Assembly: GCA_009921785.1 (NCBI GenBank)
Contig: RFXE01000037.1
Coordinates: forward strand, 1-11,429
Reading direction: 5' to 3'
Source of the DNA: Alphaproteobacteria bacterium
GTDB lineage: Bacteria > Pseudomonadota > Alphaproteobacteria > Rhizobiales > Beijerinckiaceae
DNA: 11,429 nt
Below are positions 1 through 7,339 of this stretch, piece by piece. Made by a program: the position numbers and the translations under genes. A model generated the notes under the pieces. The model was given only the letters and a program-made list of their open reading frames with translations. It made no database searches and was not told where the DNA came from. The stretch's first letter is position 1, and the number at the start of each line of letters is the position of its first letter.

Positions 1-459
1 GAGATCGATTGGTCATGCGAGGCGCGTTATATTGAGCAAGCCTGGGAAATTGATGTACCGCTTGCAACATCGCGCTTTTCAAATGATGCCGATGTGTTAG
101 CGCTCGAACATGCGTTCCATGCCATGCATCAGGATAAATTTGCCGTATCCGATCCCGGCGCGCCGATTGAAACCGTAACATGGAATGCGGAAGTGCGGTG
201 CCGTATTTCATCTGGTAAGCCCGGTCGCTTGCGTCCTGACCACCGGGGGCTGGCATTGCCTTCGCGGCGCGTGCGCTTTCTGGGCTCGGATTTTGTTGAC
301 GCGCCGGTCTATCGTTTTGAAGCCATCAAAGAGGGGGCGATCATTGACGGCCCGGCAATGATTGAGAGTGATTTCACGTCCGTTGTCATTGATCCGGGTG
401 CGACCGCGCGCCGTGATGAACTCGGCAATCTTGTAATCGATCTGGGAGCGCCTTCATGA
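1..459 (+). CDS. hyuA: HyuA-type hydantoinase/oxoprolinase subunit, C-terminal part (5' end outside window)
   Basis: The reading frame is open from base 1 to the TGA at 457-459, giving 152 residues of a protein whose family is usually about 680-720 aa. It is the C-terminal end of a HyuA subunit, the ATP-binding (ASKHA-fold) partner in ATP-dependent hydantoinases, 5-oxoprolinases and acetone/acetophenone carboxylases. Visible family signatures are RYIEQAWEIDVPL near the start (compare RYxGQxxELxVPL), the FHAMHQDKF block, PVYRFEAIKEGAIIDGPAMIE, and a C-terminal DPGATARRDELGNLVI (compare PGxxxxxDxxGNLxL). The GTG at 94 is internal, because conserved family sequence lies upstream in the same frame. 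The stop overlaps the start of the HyuB gene in an ATGA junction, so the two subunits are probably translationally coupled. The nucleotide-binding N-terminal half is not in view, so the reaction (hydantoin, oxoproline, lactam or carboxylase type) cannot be assigned. Confidence 0.88.
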   Translation, partial: EIDWSCEARYIEQAWEIDVPLATSRFSNDADVLALEHAFHAMHQDKFAVSDPGAPIETVTWNAEVRCRISSGKPGRLRPDHRGLALPSRRVRFLGSDFVDAPVYRFEAIKEGAIIDGPAMIESDFTSVVIDPGATARRDELGNLVIDLGAPS

Positions 460-2228
460 CAACGCCTGACATCATGGATGGTTCGACGCTCGCGCTGCTC
501 AATGCGCGGATGGAAGGTATTGCGCGTAAAATGGCCAATACGCTTCACCGCACAGGGCGTTCAGGCATTCTCACAATCGCGCGCGATTTTTCTTGTGTGA
601 TCTTGACCGCAAAACATGAATTGTTAGCGACCGCCGAAAGTCTCCCTATCCATGTCTTGCGCGGACCAGACATCATGGCGCGTACTATGGCAGACAATCA
701 TAAAGTGCTGCGCCGCGGTGACGCCTATTTGCATAATTCACCTTATCATGGGTGCACGCATCCAGCGGATCATTCGATTCTTGTTCCCGTGATTGATGAT
801 GAGGGTGTCCATCGTTTCACGGTTCTTGCCAAAGCGCATCAGGCCGATTGCGGTAACGCGTTGCCGACAACCTATATGGGTGCAGCAAAAGATGTGTATG
901 CCGAAGGCGCTTTGATTTTTCCGGCTGTGAAAATTCAACATGAATACGAGCATGTGATGGACATCATTCGCATGTGTCAGATGCGTATTCGTGTTCCTGA
1001 GCAATGGTGGGGTGATTATCTCGCGACTCTCGGCGCGGCACGTGTCGGTGAGCGTGAAATGTTGGCGCTTGGTCGCGAGATCGGTTGGGAGCGGCTTGAG
1101 TCATATACGGGGCAATGGTTCGATTACTCGGAACGGCGCATGATTGATGTTATTCGTGCGATGCCGAAGGGACGCGTCACGCGCAAAAGCACGCATGATC
1201 CTTTCCCGGCGACACCCGATGAAGGTGTCACCATCTCTGCAACGGTTGAGGTCAAGCCTGATGAGGCGATGATCGAAGTCGATATGACGGATAATCCCGA
1301 CAATATGGAAAATGGTCTCAATCTTTCTGAGGCTTGTGCGCTGTCAGCACCCATGCTGGCGATCTTCAATTCCATTGATCACACTGTGCCTAAGAATGAA
1401 GGAAGCTTCCGTCGGATCCGGATTCATCTGCGTGATGGTTGTATTGTCGGGCGTCCAGTTCATCCCACATCATGTTCGGCAGCAACAACCAATATTGCCG
1501 ACCGTGTCGCCAATCCGGTGCAAGCGGCTTTGGCTGAATTGGCTGAAGGCTTGGGGCAAGCAGAAACGGGTGCGTTGTTGCCGCCCTCCTGTGGCGTTGT
1601 ATCAGGCGTTCATCACGGCAAACCATTTGTGAATGAGGTTTATCTTGGCTGCACTGGTGGCGCGGGGTCGCCCACGCAAGATGGATGGCTGACCATTCTT
1701 CATGCCGGTAATGCGGGCATGTGTTATCAAGATTCAATCGAAGTCGATGAATTGCGTCATCCGATCTTTGTGCATCAGCGTCGCCTCATTCCGGATTCAG
1801 AGGGAGCGGGGCGGTATAGAGGCGCGCTTGGCGCTTATTCGGAATTCGCTCCGGTCGATTGCGATATGATCGTGGCCTATATCAGTGACGGCAATATCAA
1901 TCCCGCGCAGGGCACAAGAGGCGGCTTAGCCGGAGGATGTTCCGCGCAGTATCGCAAAAAGCCTGATGGCTCGCTTGAGCCCTTGCCGCCTTGTGCAGAA
2001 ATTCTCATCAAGGCCGACGAGCGTATGGTATCGATCAGCGCCGGCGGCGGGGGCTATGGGTCCCCTAAGGAGCGGAGCGTCGAGCGGGTCATTCGTGATG
2101 TGCAAGAAGGCTGGGTGAGTCGCGACCGCGCGCGCGAAATTTATGGCGTTGTCCTTACTGACAAGCTTGAGCTCGACCATGTTGCAACGCAACAAATGAG
2201 GGACAGGCAAGCCCCGCAGGCGAATTAA
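456..2228 (+). CDS. hyuB: HyuB-type hydantoinase/oxoprolinase subunit
   Basis: Complete 590-aa protein of the HyuB family, the metal-binding partner of HyuA that acts on the activated amide, lactam or carboxylation substrate. The start is the ATG at 456 overlapping the upstream stop, with GGAG at 445-448 as ribosome binding site. The N-terminus has the family layout (LLNARMEGIARKMANTLHRT, then ARDFSCVILTA). Next come NSPYHGCTHPADHS (compare NDPYxGGTHLPD) and LAKAHQADCGN (compare AHHADVGG); both keep the His/Asp pairs expected for metal binding. The C-terminus has GGGGYGSPKERSVERV and GWVSRDRAREIYGVVL, which are classic. A Cys replaces a usual Gly before the TH motif, and AHQADCGN also differs from the common consensus. 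The length is normal. It forms one unit with the truncated upstream HyuA gene; the next gene starts 313 nt later. N-methylhydantoinase-, oxoprolinase- and caprolactamase-like activities are all possible. Confidence 0.9.
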   Translation: MTTPDIMDGSTLALLNARMEGIARKMANTLHRTGRSGILTIARDFSCVILTAKHELLATAESLPIHVLRGPDIMARTMADNHKVLRRGDAYLHNSPYHGCTHPADHSILVPVIDDEGVHRFTVLAKAHQADCGNALPTTYMGAAKDVYAEGALIFPAVKIQHEYEHVMDIIRMCQMRIRVPEQWWGDYLATLGAARVGEREMLALGREIGWERLESYTGQWFDYSERRMIDVIRAMPKGRVTRKSTHDPFPATPDEGVTISATVEVKPDEAMIEVDMTDNPDNMENGLNLSEACALSAPMLAIFNSIDHTVPKNEGSFRRIRIHLRDGCIVGRPVHPTSCSAATTNIADRVANPVQAALAELAEGLGQAETGALLPPSCGVVSGVHHGKPFVNEVYLGCTGGAGSPTQDGWLTILHAGNAGMCYQDSIEVDELRHPIFVHQRRLIPDSEGAGRYRGALGAYSEFAPVDCDMIVAYISDGNINPAQGTRGGLAGGCSAQYRKKPDGSLEPLPPCAEILIKADERMVSISAGGGGYGSPKERSVERVIRDVQEGWVSRDRAREIYGVVLTDKLELDHVATQQMRDRQAPQAN

Positions 2229-2306
2229 GACTATGACCCGCGGATTATCAATGGTTGAGGCGTCATCCCGAGATCGTCGTTTTATACAGCAAATCAGGGC
2301 TTTCTC

Positions 2307-2330
2307 GAACTTGGTTCAGTGTCATTGAAC
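2307..2330. promoter_or_regulatory. Candidate operator: overlapping GAAC/GTTC palindromes
   Basis: Two symmetric elements share a half-site. GAAC-TTG-GTTC spans 2307-2317. GTTCAGTG-T-CATTGAAC spans 2314-2330, with 7 of 8 Watson-Crick pairs around a central T. A related TTGAA/GTTCAA half-site pair lies at 2379-2398. Such clustered dyads upstream of a transporter operon suggest binding of a dimeric repressor or activator; no specific family is identified. Confidence 0.35.
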
Positions 2331-2432
2331 GGCGAATTCTGGGGCGTGCTTTGCCTGCTACATATTGTCTCAAAGCGATTGAATAAAAATTGTTCAACAC
2401 CGGATCCATGTGAATTTTTAGTTGTAAGTGCG

Positions 2433-2454
2433 GAGAGCCTCGGAGTAGGTTCTC
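2433..2454 (+). promoter_or_regulatory. Inverted repeat in the importer leader
   Basis: GAGAGCCT at 2433-2440 pairs with AGGTTCTC at 2447-2454 across a 6-nt loop, with one G-U pair. It lies just upstream of a TAAAAT hexamer at 2463-2468. It could be an operator or a leader hairpin. No U-tract follows, so it is not a terminator. Confidence 0.2.
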
Positions 2455-2529
2455 GTACAGAATAAAATTTGGGTGATCGCGAATAGGCCGACGCGACACT
2501 ACAACGCCTATCCAGAATTCGGCCTTTTC

Positions 2530-2535
2530 GGGGGG
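2530..2535 (+). promoter_or_regulatory. Probable ribosome binding site for the binding protein
   Basis: A run of six G ends 6 nt before the ATG at 2542. It supports this start over the in-frame GTG at 2473, which would add 23 residues ahead of a clear signal peptide. Confidence 0.5.
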
Positions 2536-2541
2536 TTAGAT

Positions 2542-3675
2542 ATGTTGAAATCCAAAGCATTGGTATCCTTGCTTGCGGGTGCCGCGCTTATGACAAGCGC
2601 TGCGGTCGCCTTTGCAGGACCAAAAATTGTCTCAGGTCCGCCAGCTGATCCGGCGTGCTTTAAACCATGGACAGATCAGACCAAATTCTTCCAATGGGAG
2701 AAGAAGCCCGGTCCTTATCGTATTGCCATTGTCAACGGCTTCGTGGGCAATACATGGCGCATTCAGATGATCAAGACGGCTAAGGCATTTGCTGAACAGC
2801 CGGAAAACAAGAAAGACATTAAAGAGTTCAAGGTTATCTCGACCGGCACTGACGTGGCTGCTCAGCTCGGCGCCATCGAAGACTTTATCAACCAAGGCTA
2901 TGATGCGATCGTGACGATTGCTGTGTCGCCTGAAGGCTTTGATCGTGTGATCAAGCTCGCTGATAAGAACAATGTCGTTCTCGTTCCTTTCGATAACGTT
3001 CTCGATACGGACAAGGTCATGATGGTCAACGAAGACCAAAAGGCCATTGGTAAGATGTCTGCTGATTGGATCATCAAGCAACTTGGCAAGAAAGAAGGCA
3101 AGATCCTCGAAGTGCGTGGTCTTCCCGGCAACTCGGTCGATCGTGACCGTCACGTTGGTTTCCGTGAAGTTGTAGAAGCGCCAGGAAGCAAGTTCCAGAT
3201 CGTCGAAGTCGTCGGCAACTGGGATGACGGCACGTCGCAGAAGGTGACCGCCGACGCGATCGCTGTTCACGGCAAGTTTGACGCTGTCTATCAGCAAGGT
3301 GGTACAACGGGTACAGTTCGCGCCATGATGGATGCGAAACATCCCTTCGTTCCGATTGCTGGTGAAGGCGAAAACGGTTACCGCAAGCTCGTTGCTGAGC
3401 ATGCGAAAGACGGCTTGAAGGGCCTTTCTTATGGCCAGTCACCAGGTCTCGTGGCGATCTCGATGAAGGCTGCAATCTCGGCGCTCAAGGGCAATGTGAT
3501 GCCGCAGCTCATTTCGGTTCCAATTCCGGTTGAAGATTACACAACGTTGAAAGACGGTGTGAATTACTGGTCGAATTTGACCGACAACTTCTTCACAGCG
3601 AATGCGTTCCCATCCTGTGGCGTGAACATCTCGGCAACCGAGATCATGGCTAAGGACGAGGCAAACTCGAACTAA
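2542..3675 (+). CDS. Periplasmic substrate-binding protein of CUT2-type ABC importer
   Basis: 377-aa secreted solute-binding protein of the periplasmic-binding-protein type 1 class (ribose/galactose-like, Peripla_BP_4). The ATG at 2542 is chosen because it begins a textbook signal peptide: a basic MLKSK, a hydrophobic stretch to residue 24, and an AFA cleavage site after residue 25. A G-run at 2530-2535 sits at ribosome-binding distance; the in-frame GTG at 2473 would spoil the signal. The mature protein starts with an unusual N-terminal extension (residues 26-56) before the first fold strand YRIAIVNGFVGNTWRIQM. Family features follow: GYDAIVTIAVSPEGF, VVLVPFDN, EVRGLPGNSVDRDRHVGF, and QQGGTTGTVRAM near the C-lobe. 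The only two cysteines are Cys39 and Cys359, near the two ends of the mature chain. Lys AAG outnumbers AAA about two to one, unlike the ATPase gene, which fits high expression. The ligand is unknown; a sugar, polyol or nucleoside-like compound is possible. Confidence 0.9.
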   Translation: MLKSKALVSLLAGAALMTSAAVAFAGPKIVSGPPADPACFKPWTDQTKFFQWEKKPGPYRIAIVNGFVGNTWRIQMIKTAKAFAEQPENKKDIKEFKVISTGTDVAAQLGAIEDFINQGYDAIVTIAVSPEGFDRVIKLADKNNVVLVPFDNVLDTDKVMMVNEDQKAIGKMSADWIIKQLGKKEGKILEVRGLPGNSVDRDRHVGFREVVEAPGSKFQIVEVVGNWDDGTSQKVTADAIAVHGKFDAVYQQGGTTGTVRAMMDAKHPFVPIAGEGENGYRKLVAEHAKDGLKGLSYGQSPGLVAISMKAAISALKGNVMPQLISVPIPVEDYTTLKDGVNYWSNLTDNFFTANAFPSCGVNISATEIMAKDEANSN

Positions 3676-3687
3676 TCGAATATCGAC

Positions 3688-3727
3688 CGGGCCGGATTTT
3701 TCTCGCGAAGAATCCGGCCCCCTTTTT
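3688..3727 (+). terminator. Rho-independent terminator/attenuator after the binding-protein gene
   Basis: GGGCCGGATT at 3689-3698 pairs perfectly with AATCCGGCCC at 3711-3720. The helix continues inward through a T-G wobble and three more pairs to a TCGC loop at 3703-3706, about 14 bp in all. After CC it is followed by TTTTT at 3723-3727. It lies between the binding-protein gene and the ATPase gene of the same transporter. The likely role is partial termination: abundant transcript for the binding protein, less for the membrane complex, plus 3'-end protection. Confidence 0.85.
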
Positions 3728-3738
3728 CCCTGAACTTT

Positions 3739-3762
3739 ATGAACGCGATATTTGAATCATGA
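3739..3762 (+). CDS. Possible 7-codon leader ORF overlapping the ATPase start
   Basis: ATG at 3739 opens a tiny frame (MNAIFES) whose TGA at 3760-3762 overlaps the ATPase start codon at 3759 in an ATGA junction. It lies just downstream of the terminator hairpin. The ATPase start has no good Shine-Dalgarno sequence, so coupling through such a mini-ORF is conceivable. However, this ORF has no ribosome binding site either, and it may be chance. Confidence 0.15.
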   Translation: MNAIFES

Positions 3763-5312
3763 GTCATTCTTCATCCGATGATTTCCTCGTTATGAAGGGA
3801 ATATCGAAGCGATATGGCGGCGTTCATGCGCTCCAAGACGTGAATTTCAAATGCGCACGCGGGAAGATCCACGCGGTTCTCGGTGAGAATGGCGCAGGAA
3901 AATCAACGCTGATCAAAATCATTTCCGGCGTCGTGCAGCCCGATCAAGGCATTATGACTATCGAAGGAAAGCCGGCGCTTTATACGTCGCCCTCGGCCGC
4001 GAATGATGCAGGCATCGTCTGCATCTTCCAAGAATTATCCCTAATGCCTGATCTGACGGTGGCCGATAATATTTCGATTGCTAATCCGCCACGAAAATAT
4101 GGGTTTATTGATCAGGCAGCGCAAATCCATCGCGCGGAAGAATTACTCGCTGAAATTGGCTGTGAAGATGTGGATCCGCGCTTGCGTATTCGCGATCTTC
4201 CGCTGTCCCGTCGTCAGATGATTGAAATAGCCAAAGCGCTCGGCAAACGCCCGAAGGTTCTTATTCTTGACGAAGCAACCTCGGCTTTGACGAGTGGCGA
4301 TGTTGAAAAGGTTTATGCGATGCTGGCGCGGTTGAAAGCCGAAGGCGTTGCTATTCTTTATATTTCTCATCGTATGCACGAGATCGAAGCGTTAGCCGAT
4401 GATGCGAGCGTTTTCCGCAATGGTCGTCATATCGAAAGTTTTGCCAAGGGCGCAAAATCAAATGACGAGATTGTGCAGCTGATGATCGGTCGTGAGATAT
4501 CAGCACATTTCCCTCCAAAGCCTGCTGCGCGCACAACGAAGCCCTTGCTCGAGATAAAAAATCTCTCTTGGGAAAATCGCTTGCACAATGTTTCACTCTC
4601 CGTTGGTCGTGGTGAAATTGTTGGCCTTGGTGGTCTAGATGGTCAGGGTCAAAAGGAATTACTTCTTTCACTCTTTGGTGTTTTGAAGCGCGTAAGCGGT
4701 GATGTTGTGATTGATGGCAAGCCGCACAAACTTACATCGCCGCGCGAAGCCAAAGCCGCATCTCCAAGCATCGCACTAGTGCCCGAAGATCGTAAGACTG
4801 AAGGCCTGATGTTGCCGATGTCGATCGCGGAGAATCTTGTTATCGCTTCGCTTGACGATCTGTCATCGGGACCTTTCGTCGATGATGCGAAAGTATCCGA
4901 TGCAGTGAAATCAGCCATTGCGCGTTTACAGATCAAAATTGGCTCGTCCGATGACGCCGTTTCAACGCTTTCCGGCGGTAACCAACAGAAAGTTGTTATC
5001 GCCAAATGGTTGATGACCAAACCTGGTATCATTCTTTTGAATGACCCAACGCGCGGTATTGATGTCGGTACCAAGCAGGAAATCTATCGTCTCTTGCGTG
5101 AGTTGGCCGATGAAGGCGCCGCGATCCTCTTCTATTCGACAGATTATGACGAGTTGATTGGATCATGTGATCGCGTCGCTATTTTGTATGATGGCCGCGT
5201 TGTGAGTGAGCTTGAGGGTGATCGGATCACCGAGAAAAATATTATTGCAGCATCCCTGAACATCTCTGCTGCAGGTCATACAGCCGGACACGAGAGGGCT
5301 CACCATGGATAA
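3759..5312 (+). CDS. CUT2-type ABC importer ATPase with two nucleotide-binding domains
   Basis: 517-aa cytoplasmic ATPase of the RbsA/MglA/XylG class, two fused ABC domains, normal length. In domain 1, Walker A GENGAGKST is at residues 42-50, the Q-loop Gln is 91, Walker B LILDE is 168-172, and the H-loop His is 204. Its signature position (147-153) reads LPLSRRQ and is degenerate. Domain 2 has a degenerate Walker A (GLGGLDGQGQKEL, 289-301, no GKS/T), a good signature LSGGNQQ (404-410), and a Walker B ending LLNDPT with Asn428 and Asp429 in place of the usual Asp-Glu. In the head-to-tail dimer this gives one full ATP site and one degenerate site. The start ATG at 3759 lacks a clear ribosome binding site; Met12 at 3792 is an alternative. 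The gene lies downstream of the terminator and overlaps permease 1 by 8 nt, so these genes are co-translated. It powers import of the binding protein's ligand. Confidence 0.93.
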   Translation: MSHSSSDDFLVMKGISKRYGGVHALQDVNFKCARGKIHAVLGENGAGKSTLIKIISGVVQPDQGIMTIEGKPALYTSPSAANDAGIVCIFQELSLMPDLTVADNISIANPPRKYGFIDQAAQIHRAEELLAEIGCEDVDPRLRIRDLPLSRRQMIEIAKALGKRPKVLILDEATSALTSGDVEKVYAMLARLKAEGVAILYISHRMHEIEALADDASVFRNGRHIESFAKGAKSNDEIVQLMIGREISAHFPPKPAARTTKPLLEIKNLSWENRLHNVSLSVGRGEIVGLGGLDGQGQKELLLSLFGVLKRVSGDVVIDGKPHKLTSPREAKAASPSIALVPEDRKTEGLMLPMSIAENLVIASLDDLSSGPFVDDAKVSDAVKSAIARLQIKIGSSDDAVSTLSGGNQQKVVIAKWLMTKPGIILLNDPTRGIDVGTKQEIYRLLRELADEGAAILFYSTDYDELIGSCDRVAILYDGRVVSELEGDRITEKNIIAASLNISAAGHTAGHERAHHG

Positions 5313-6360
5313 TGTACGCGCCTCTGGTTCCACGATCTGGTTTAGGCAAAATACCGGCTTTGCTGTGATCGTTGTTTTATTCTTTGTCGTTTATGCCCTT
5401 TATCACCTCGCTCATCCCAAGGGATTCTCGTCGCAGGTCTTCATTCAAAATTCGAATGAGGTCTTTGGGTTGGCGATGGTGGCTATGGCGCAAACCGTAC
5501 CGGTTCTGATGGGCGGTCTCGATCTTTCTGTGGGCGCTGTCATGACGCTTGTGGATTGCTTGGCAAGTCATCTTCTTGAAGGCAGTGGCTGGAGTCTGTT
5601 CTGGGGCATTATTGTATGCCTTTTGGCAGGCACAGCTGCGGGGCTCTTCAACGGTATCATTGTTGTCTATGGTCGCATTCAACCAATCATCGCTACACTG
5701 GCGACGGGCGCGATTTATATCGGTCTTGCGTTGTTTTTACGCCCGATCCCTGGCGGCAAAATCAACGAGGATCTCAATTGGTCGTTCACCAATTCTCTCG
5801 GCGATGCTGCTGAGACAATCGGCATATTCGATGATGGAAAGGCCGCGTGGTTCTCGCCGTTTGCGGGATTGCCGACCGCGTTTCTTCTTCTCGTCATCGT
5901 CGCGATTGTCGTCTGGGTTCCGTTCCGGCGTTCGGTTACGGGTCGCACAGTCTATGCGATTGGGTCGGCGGAAGGCGCCGCCTATATGTCTGGCTTGAAC
6001 ATTAATCGTGCCAAGCTCGCTGCCTTTACGATGGCTGGCCTATTCTCAGGCATCGGCGGTATTTTCATGGCGATTCAAACTTCATCGGGCAATGCTGATA
6101 TGCCGATGGCCGGTTCTTACACTTTGTCATCGATTGCTTCTGTTGTGATCGGTGGAACGTCATTGCTCGGCGGATCGGGCAGTGCGATCGGATCGATTTT
6201 TGGTACGCTGATCCTGCGTGTGATTTCATTCAATTTCCGGATTTTCGATATCCCCCCTCTGTTGCAACCCTTGTTTGAGGGCATCGTATTGCTTGCCGCC
6301 GTCAGCCTTGGCGCGCTTTCAATCCTGCGCGTTAAAAACCAATTGGAGTTGTTCCGGTGA
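5305..6360 (+). CDS. CUT2-type ABC importer permease 1
   Basis: 351-aa inner-membrane permease of the RbsC-like BPD_transp_2 family. The ATG at 5305 lies inside the end of the ATPase gene and is preceded by GAGAGGG at 5292-5298. The first membrane segment is about residues 18-34. The family motif GGLDLSVG is at residues 70-77, and the C-terminal cytoplasmic-loop block GGTSLLGGSGSAIGS is typical. Between the motifs is YAIGSAEGAAYMSGLNINRAK, the usual loop that contacts the ATPase. Length and hydrophobic pattern fit a multi-span permease with roughly eight to ten helices; I have not counted them exactly. Its stop overlaps the GTG of the second permease. The two permeases differ clearly, so they probably form a heterodimeric channel. 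The transported compound is not evident. Confidence 0.92.
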   Translation: MDNVRASGSTIWFRQNTGFAVIVVLFFVVYALYHLAHPKGFSSQVFIQNSNEVFGLAMVAMAQTVPVLMGGLDLSVGAVMTLVDCLASHLLEGSGWSLFWGIIVCLLAGTAAGLFNGIIVVYGRIQPIIATLATGAIYIGLALFLRPIPGGKINEDLNWSFTNSLGDAAETIGIFDDGKAAWFSPFAGLPTAFLLLVIVAIVVWVPFRRSVTGRTVYAIGSAEGAAYMSGLNINRAKLAAFTMAGLFSGIGGIFMAIQTSSGNADMPMAGSYTLSSIASVVIGGTSLLGGSGSAIGSIFGTLILRVISFNFRIFDIPPLLQPLFEGIVLLAAVSLGALSILRVKNQLELFR

Positions 6361-7331
6361 GCACGTCGTCTTCTACTAAGAGCCGCTTCGAACTCACGCG
6401 GGATGACAAGCCGATTGCGATTGCCGCACTCTTCATTGTTGTCATTTTGATTGCGGGTACGATTTACACACTTTCGCGTTATGGCTCGATGCCGTTGTTA
6501 ACGCCGACTTATTTGATCCAACAATTACAAATTGGATCTTATCTCGGCATTATCGCAGCTGGCATGATGCTTGTGATTTTGATCTCACAAATTGATTTGT
6601 CGGTGCCTTGGACGCTGGCAGCAGGCGCGATGATGGCAACGGCAGTGGGCGGTCCTTGGGCTTTGCCAATGGCACTGGCGGTGGGCCTGATTGTTGGTGT
6701 CGTTAATGGCTTTGGCGTTGCCGTTCTTCGTATTCCCTCGATGATCTTTACGCTTGGCGTGAATGCTGTGATGCGCGGATTGATGGTTGCGCAAACAGGT
6801 GGGTTCGCTCCTCAGACAAAAGCTACGGATCTCATGCGTTTTCTTGCAGCGGAGCGAAGCTTCGGCATACCGCATGCGATTTTCGTTTGGATTTTGATTT
6901 CTATCGCGATGGTCATTTTGTTAAAGAAAACCGCTTTCGGTCGATCAATCTATGCCATCGGCAATAAGGAAGCGGCCGCTTATCTTTCTGGCGTGCCCAC
7001 TAAGCGCGTGTTGTTCATCGCCTTTATTCTCTGCAGCACCTTGTCGAGTTTTGCGGGCTTGTTGCTCGCTGGATATTCAACCAAAGCCTATCAAGGTATG
7101 GGTGATGCCTATGTGCTTCCTGCCATTGCGGCGGTTGTGATCGGCGGCACGAATATCCTGGGTGGCCGCGGACGCTATCTGGGCACGATTGTGGGCGTCA
7201 TCTTGATTGTGTTGTTGAACAGCGTCTTGTCGATCATGGAAATGCCCGAAGCGGGCCGTCAGATCATCTATGGCGCAGTGATTATTGCGATGCTCCTCGT
7301 CTATGGGCGGGGAGAAAAGGCGACGTCCTGA
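6357..7331 (+). CDS. CUT2-type ABC importer permease 2
   Basis: 324-aa inner-membrane permease, also BPD_transp_2 (RbsC-like). The GTG start at 6357 overlaps the TGA of permease 1 (GTGA) and has GGAG at 6345-6348. A hydrophobic first segment (IAIAALFIVVILIAGTIY) is followed by the DLSV motif at residues 80-83, here in the variant SQIDLSVPW rather than GGxDLSVG. The loop YAIGNKEAAAYLSGVPTKRV is family-typical, as are the C-terminal blocks GGTNILGGRGRYLGT and EAGRQIIYGAVIIAM. It is shorter than permease 1 and only family-level similar to it, so this is not a recent tandem copy. It is the last gene of the importer cluster; the next start is about 80 nt downstream, and I see no strong terminator between. 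Confidence 0.92.
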   Translation: MSTSSSTKSRFELTRDDKPIAIAALFIVVILIAGTIYTLSRYGSMPLLTPTYLIQQLQIGSYLGIIAAGMMLVILISQIDLSVPWTLAAGAMMATAVGGPWALPMALAVGLIVGVVNGFGVAVLRIPSMIFTLGVNAVMRGLMVAQTGGFAPQTKATDLMRFLAAERSFGIPHAIFVWILISIAMVILLKKTAFGRSIYAIGNKEAAAYLSGVPTKRVLFIAFILCSTLSSFAGLLLAGYSTKAYQGMGDAYVLPAIAAVVIGGTNILGGRGRYLGTIVGVILIVLLNSVLSIMEMPEAGRQIIYGAVIIAMLLVYGRGEKATS

Positions 7332-7339
7332 TAAGGCAC

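Larger units (their letters stand above)
2229..2541. promoter_or_regulatory. Control region upstream of the ABC importer
   Basis: This 313-nt stretch has no convincing gene. It is AT-richer than its neighbours and holds several symmetric elements: overlapping GAAC/GTTC palindromes at 2307-2330, a TTGAA-N9-TTCAA repeat at 2379-2397, and an 8-bp inverted repeat with one G-T pair at 2433-2454. A TAAAAT hexamer at 2463-2468 could be a -10 element, but I find no good -35 at the right spacing. No clear intrinsic terminator follows the HyuB gene. The region most likely carries the promoter and operator of the importer operon. That is inferred from position and symmetry, not from a recognised regulator motif. 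Confidence 0.5.

Noticed and set aside
94..96. GTG at 94 as the start of a small gene
   Set aside because: Conserved HyuA sequence continues upstream in the same frame to base 1, so the gene is cut by the window edge.
2333..2521. Distant 10-bp inverted repeats CGAATTCTGG (2333-2342) and CCAGAATTCG (2512-2521) around the control region
   Set aside because: They share a self-complementary GAATTC core, which makes a chance match easy, and no mobile-element gene lies between them.
2473..2541. N-terminal extension of the binding protein to the GTG at 2473
   Set aside because: It would bury a normal signal peptide behind 23 hydrophilic residues; ATG 2542 has a G-rich site at the right distance.
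2632..3402. 256-codon open frame antisense to the binding-protein gene
   Set aside because: The plus strand encodes a convincing secreted binding protein; the antisense translation shows no domain or ribosome binding site.
5305..7331. The two permeases as a recent tandem duplication
   Set aside because: They share only family motifs and differ in length and in the DLSV-motif context, so they are old paralogues forming a heterodimer.
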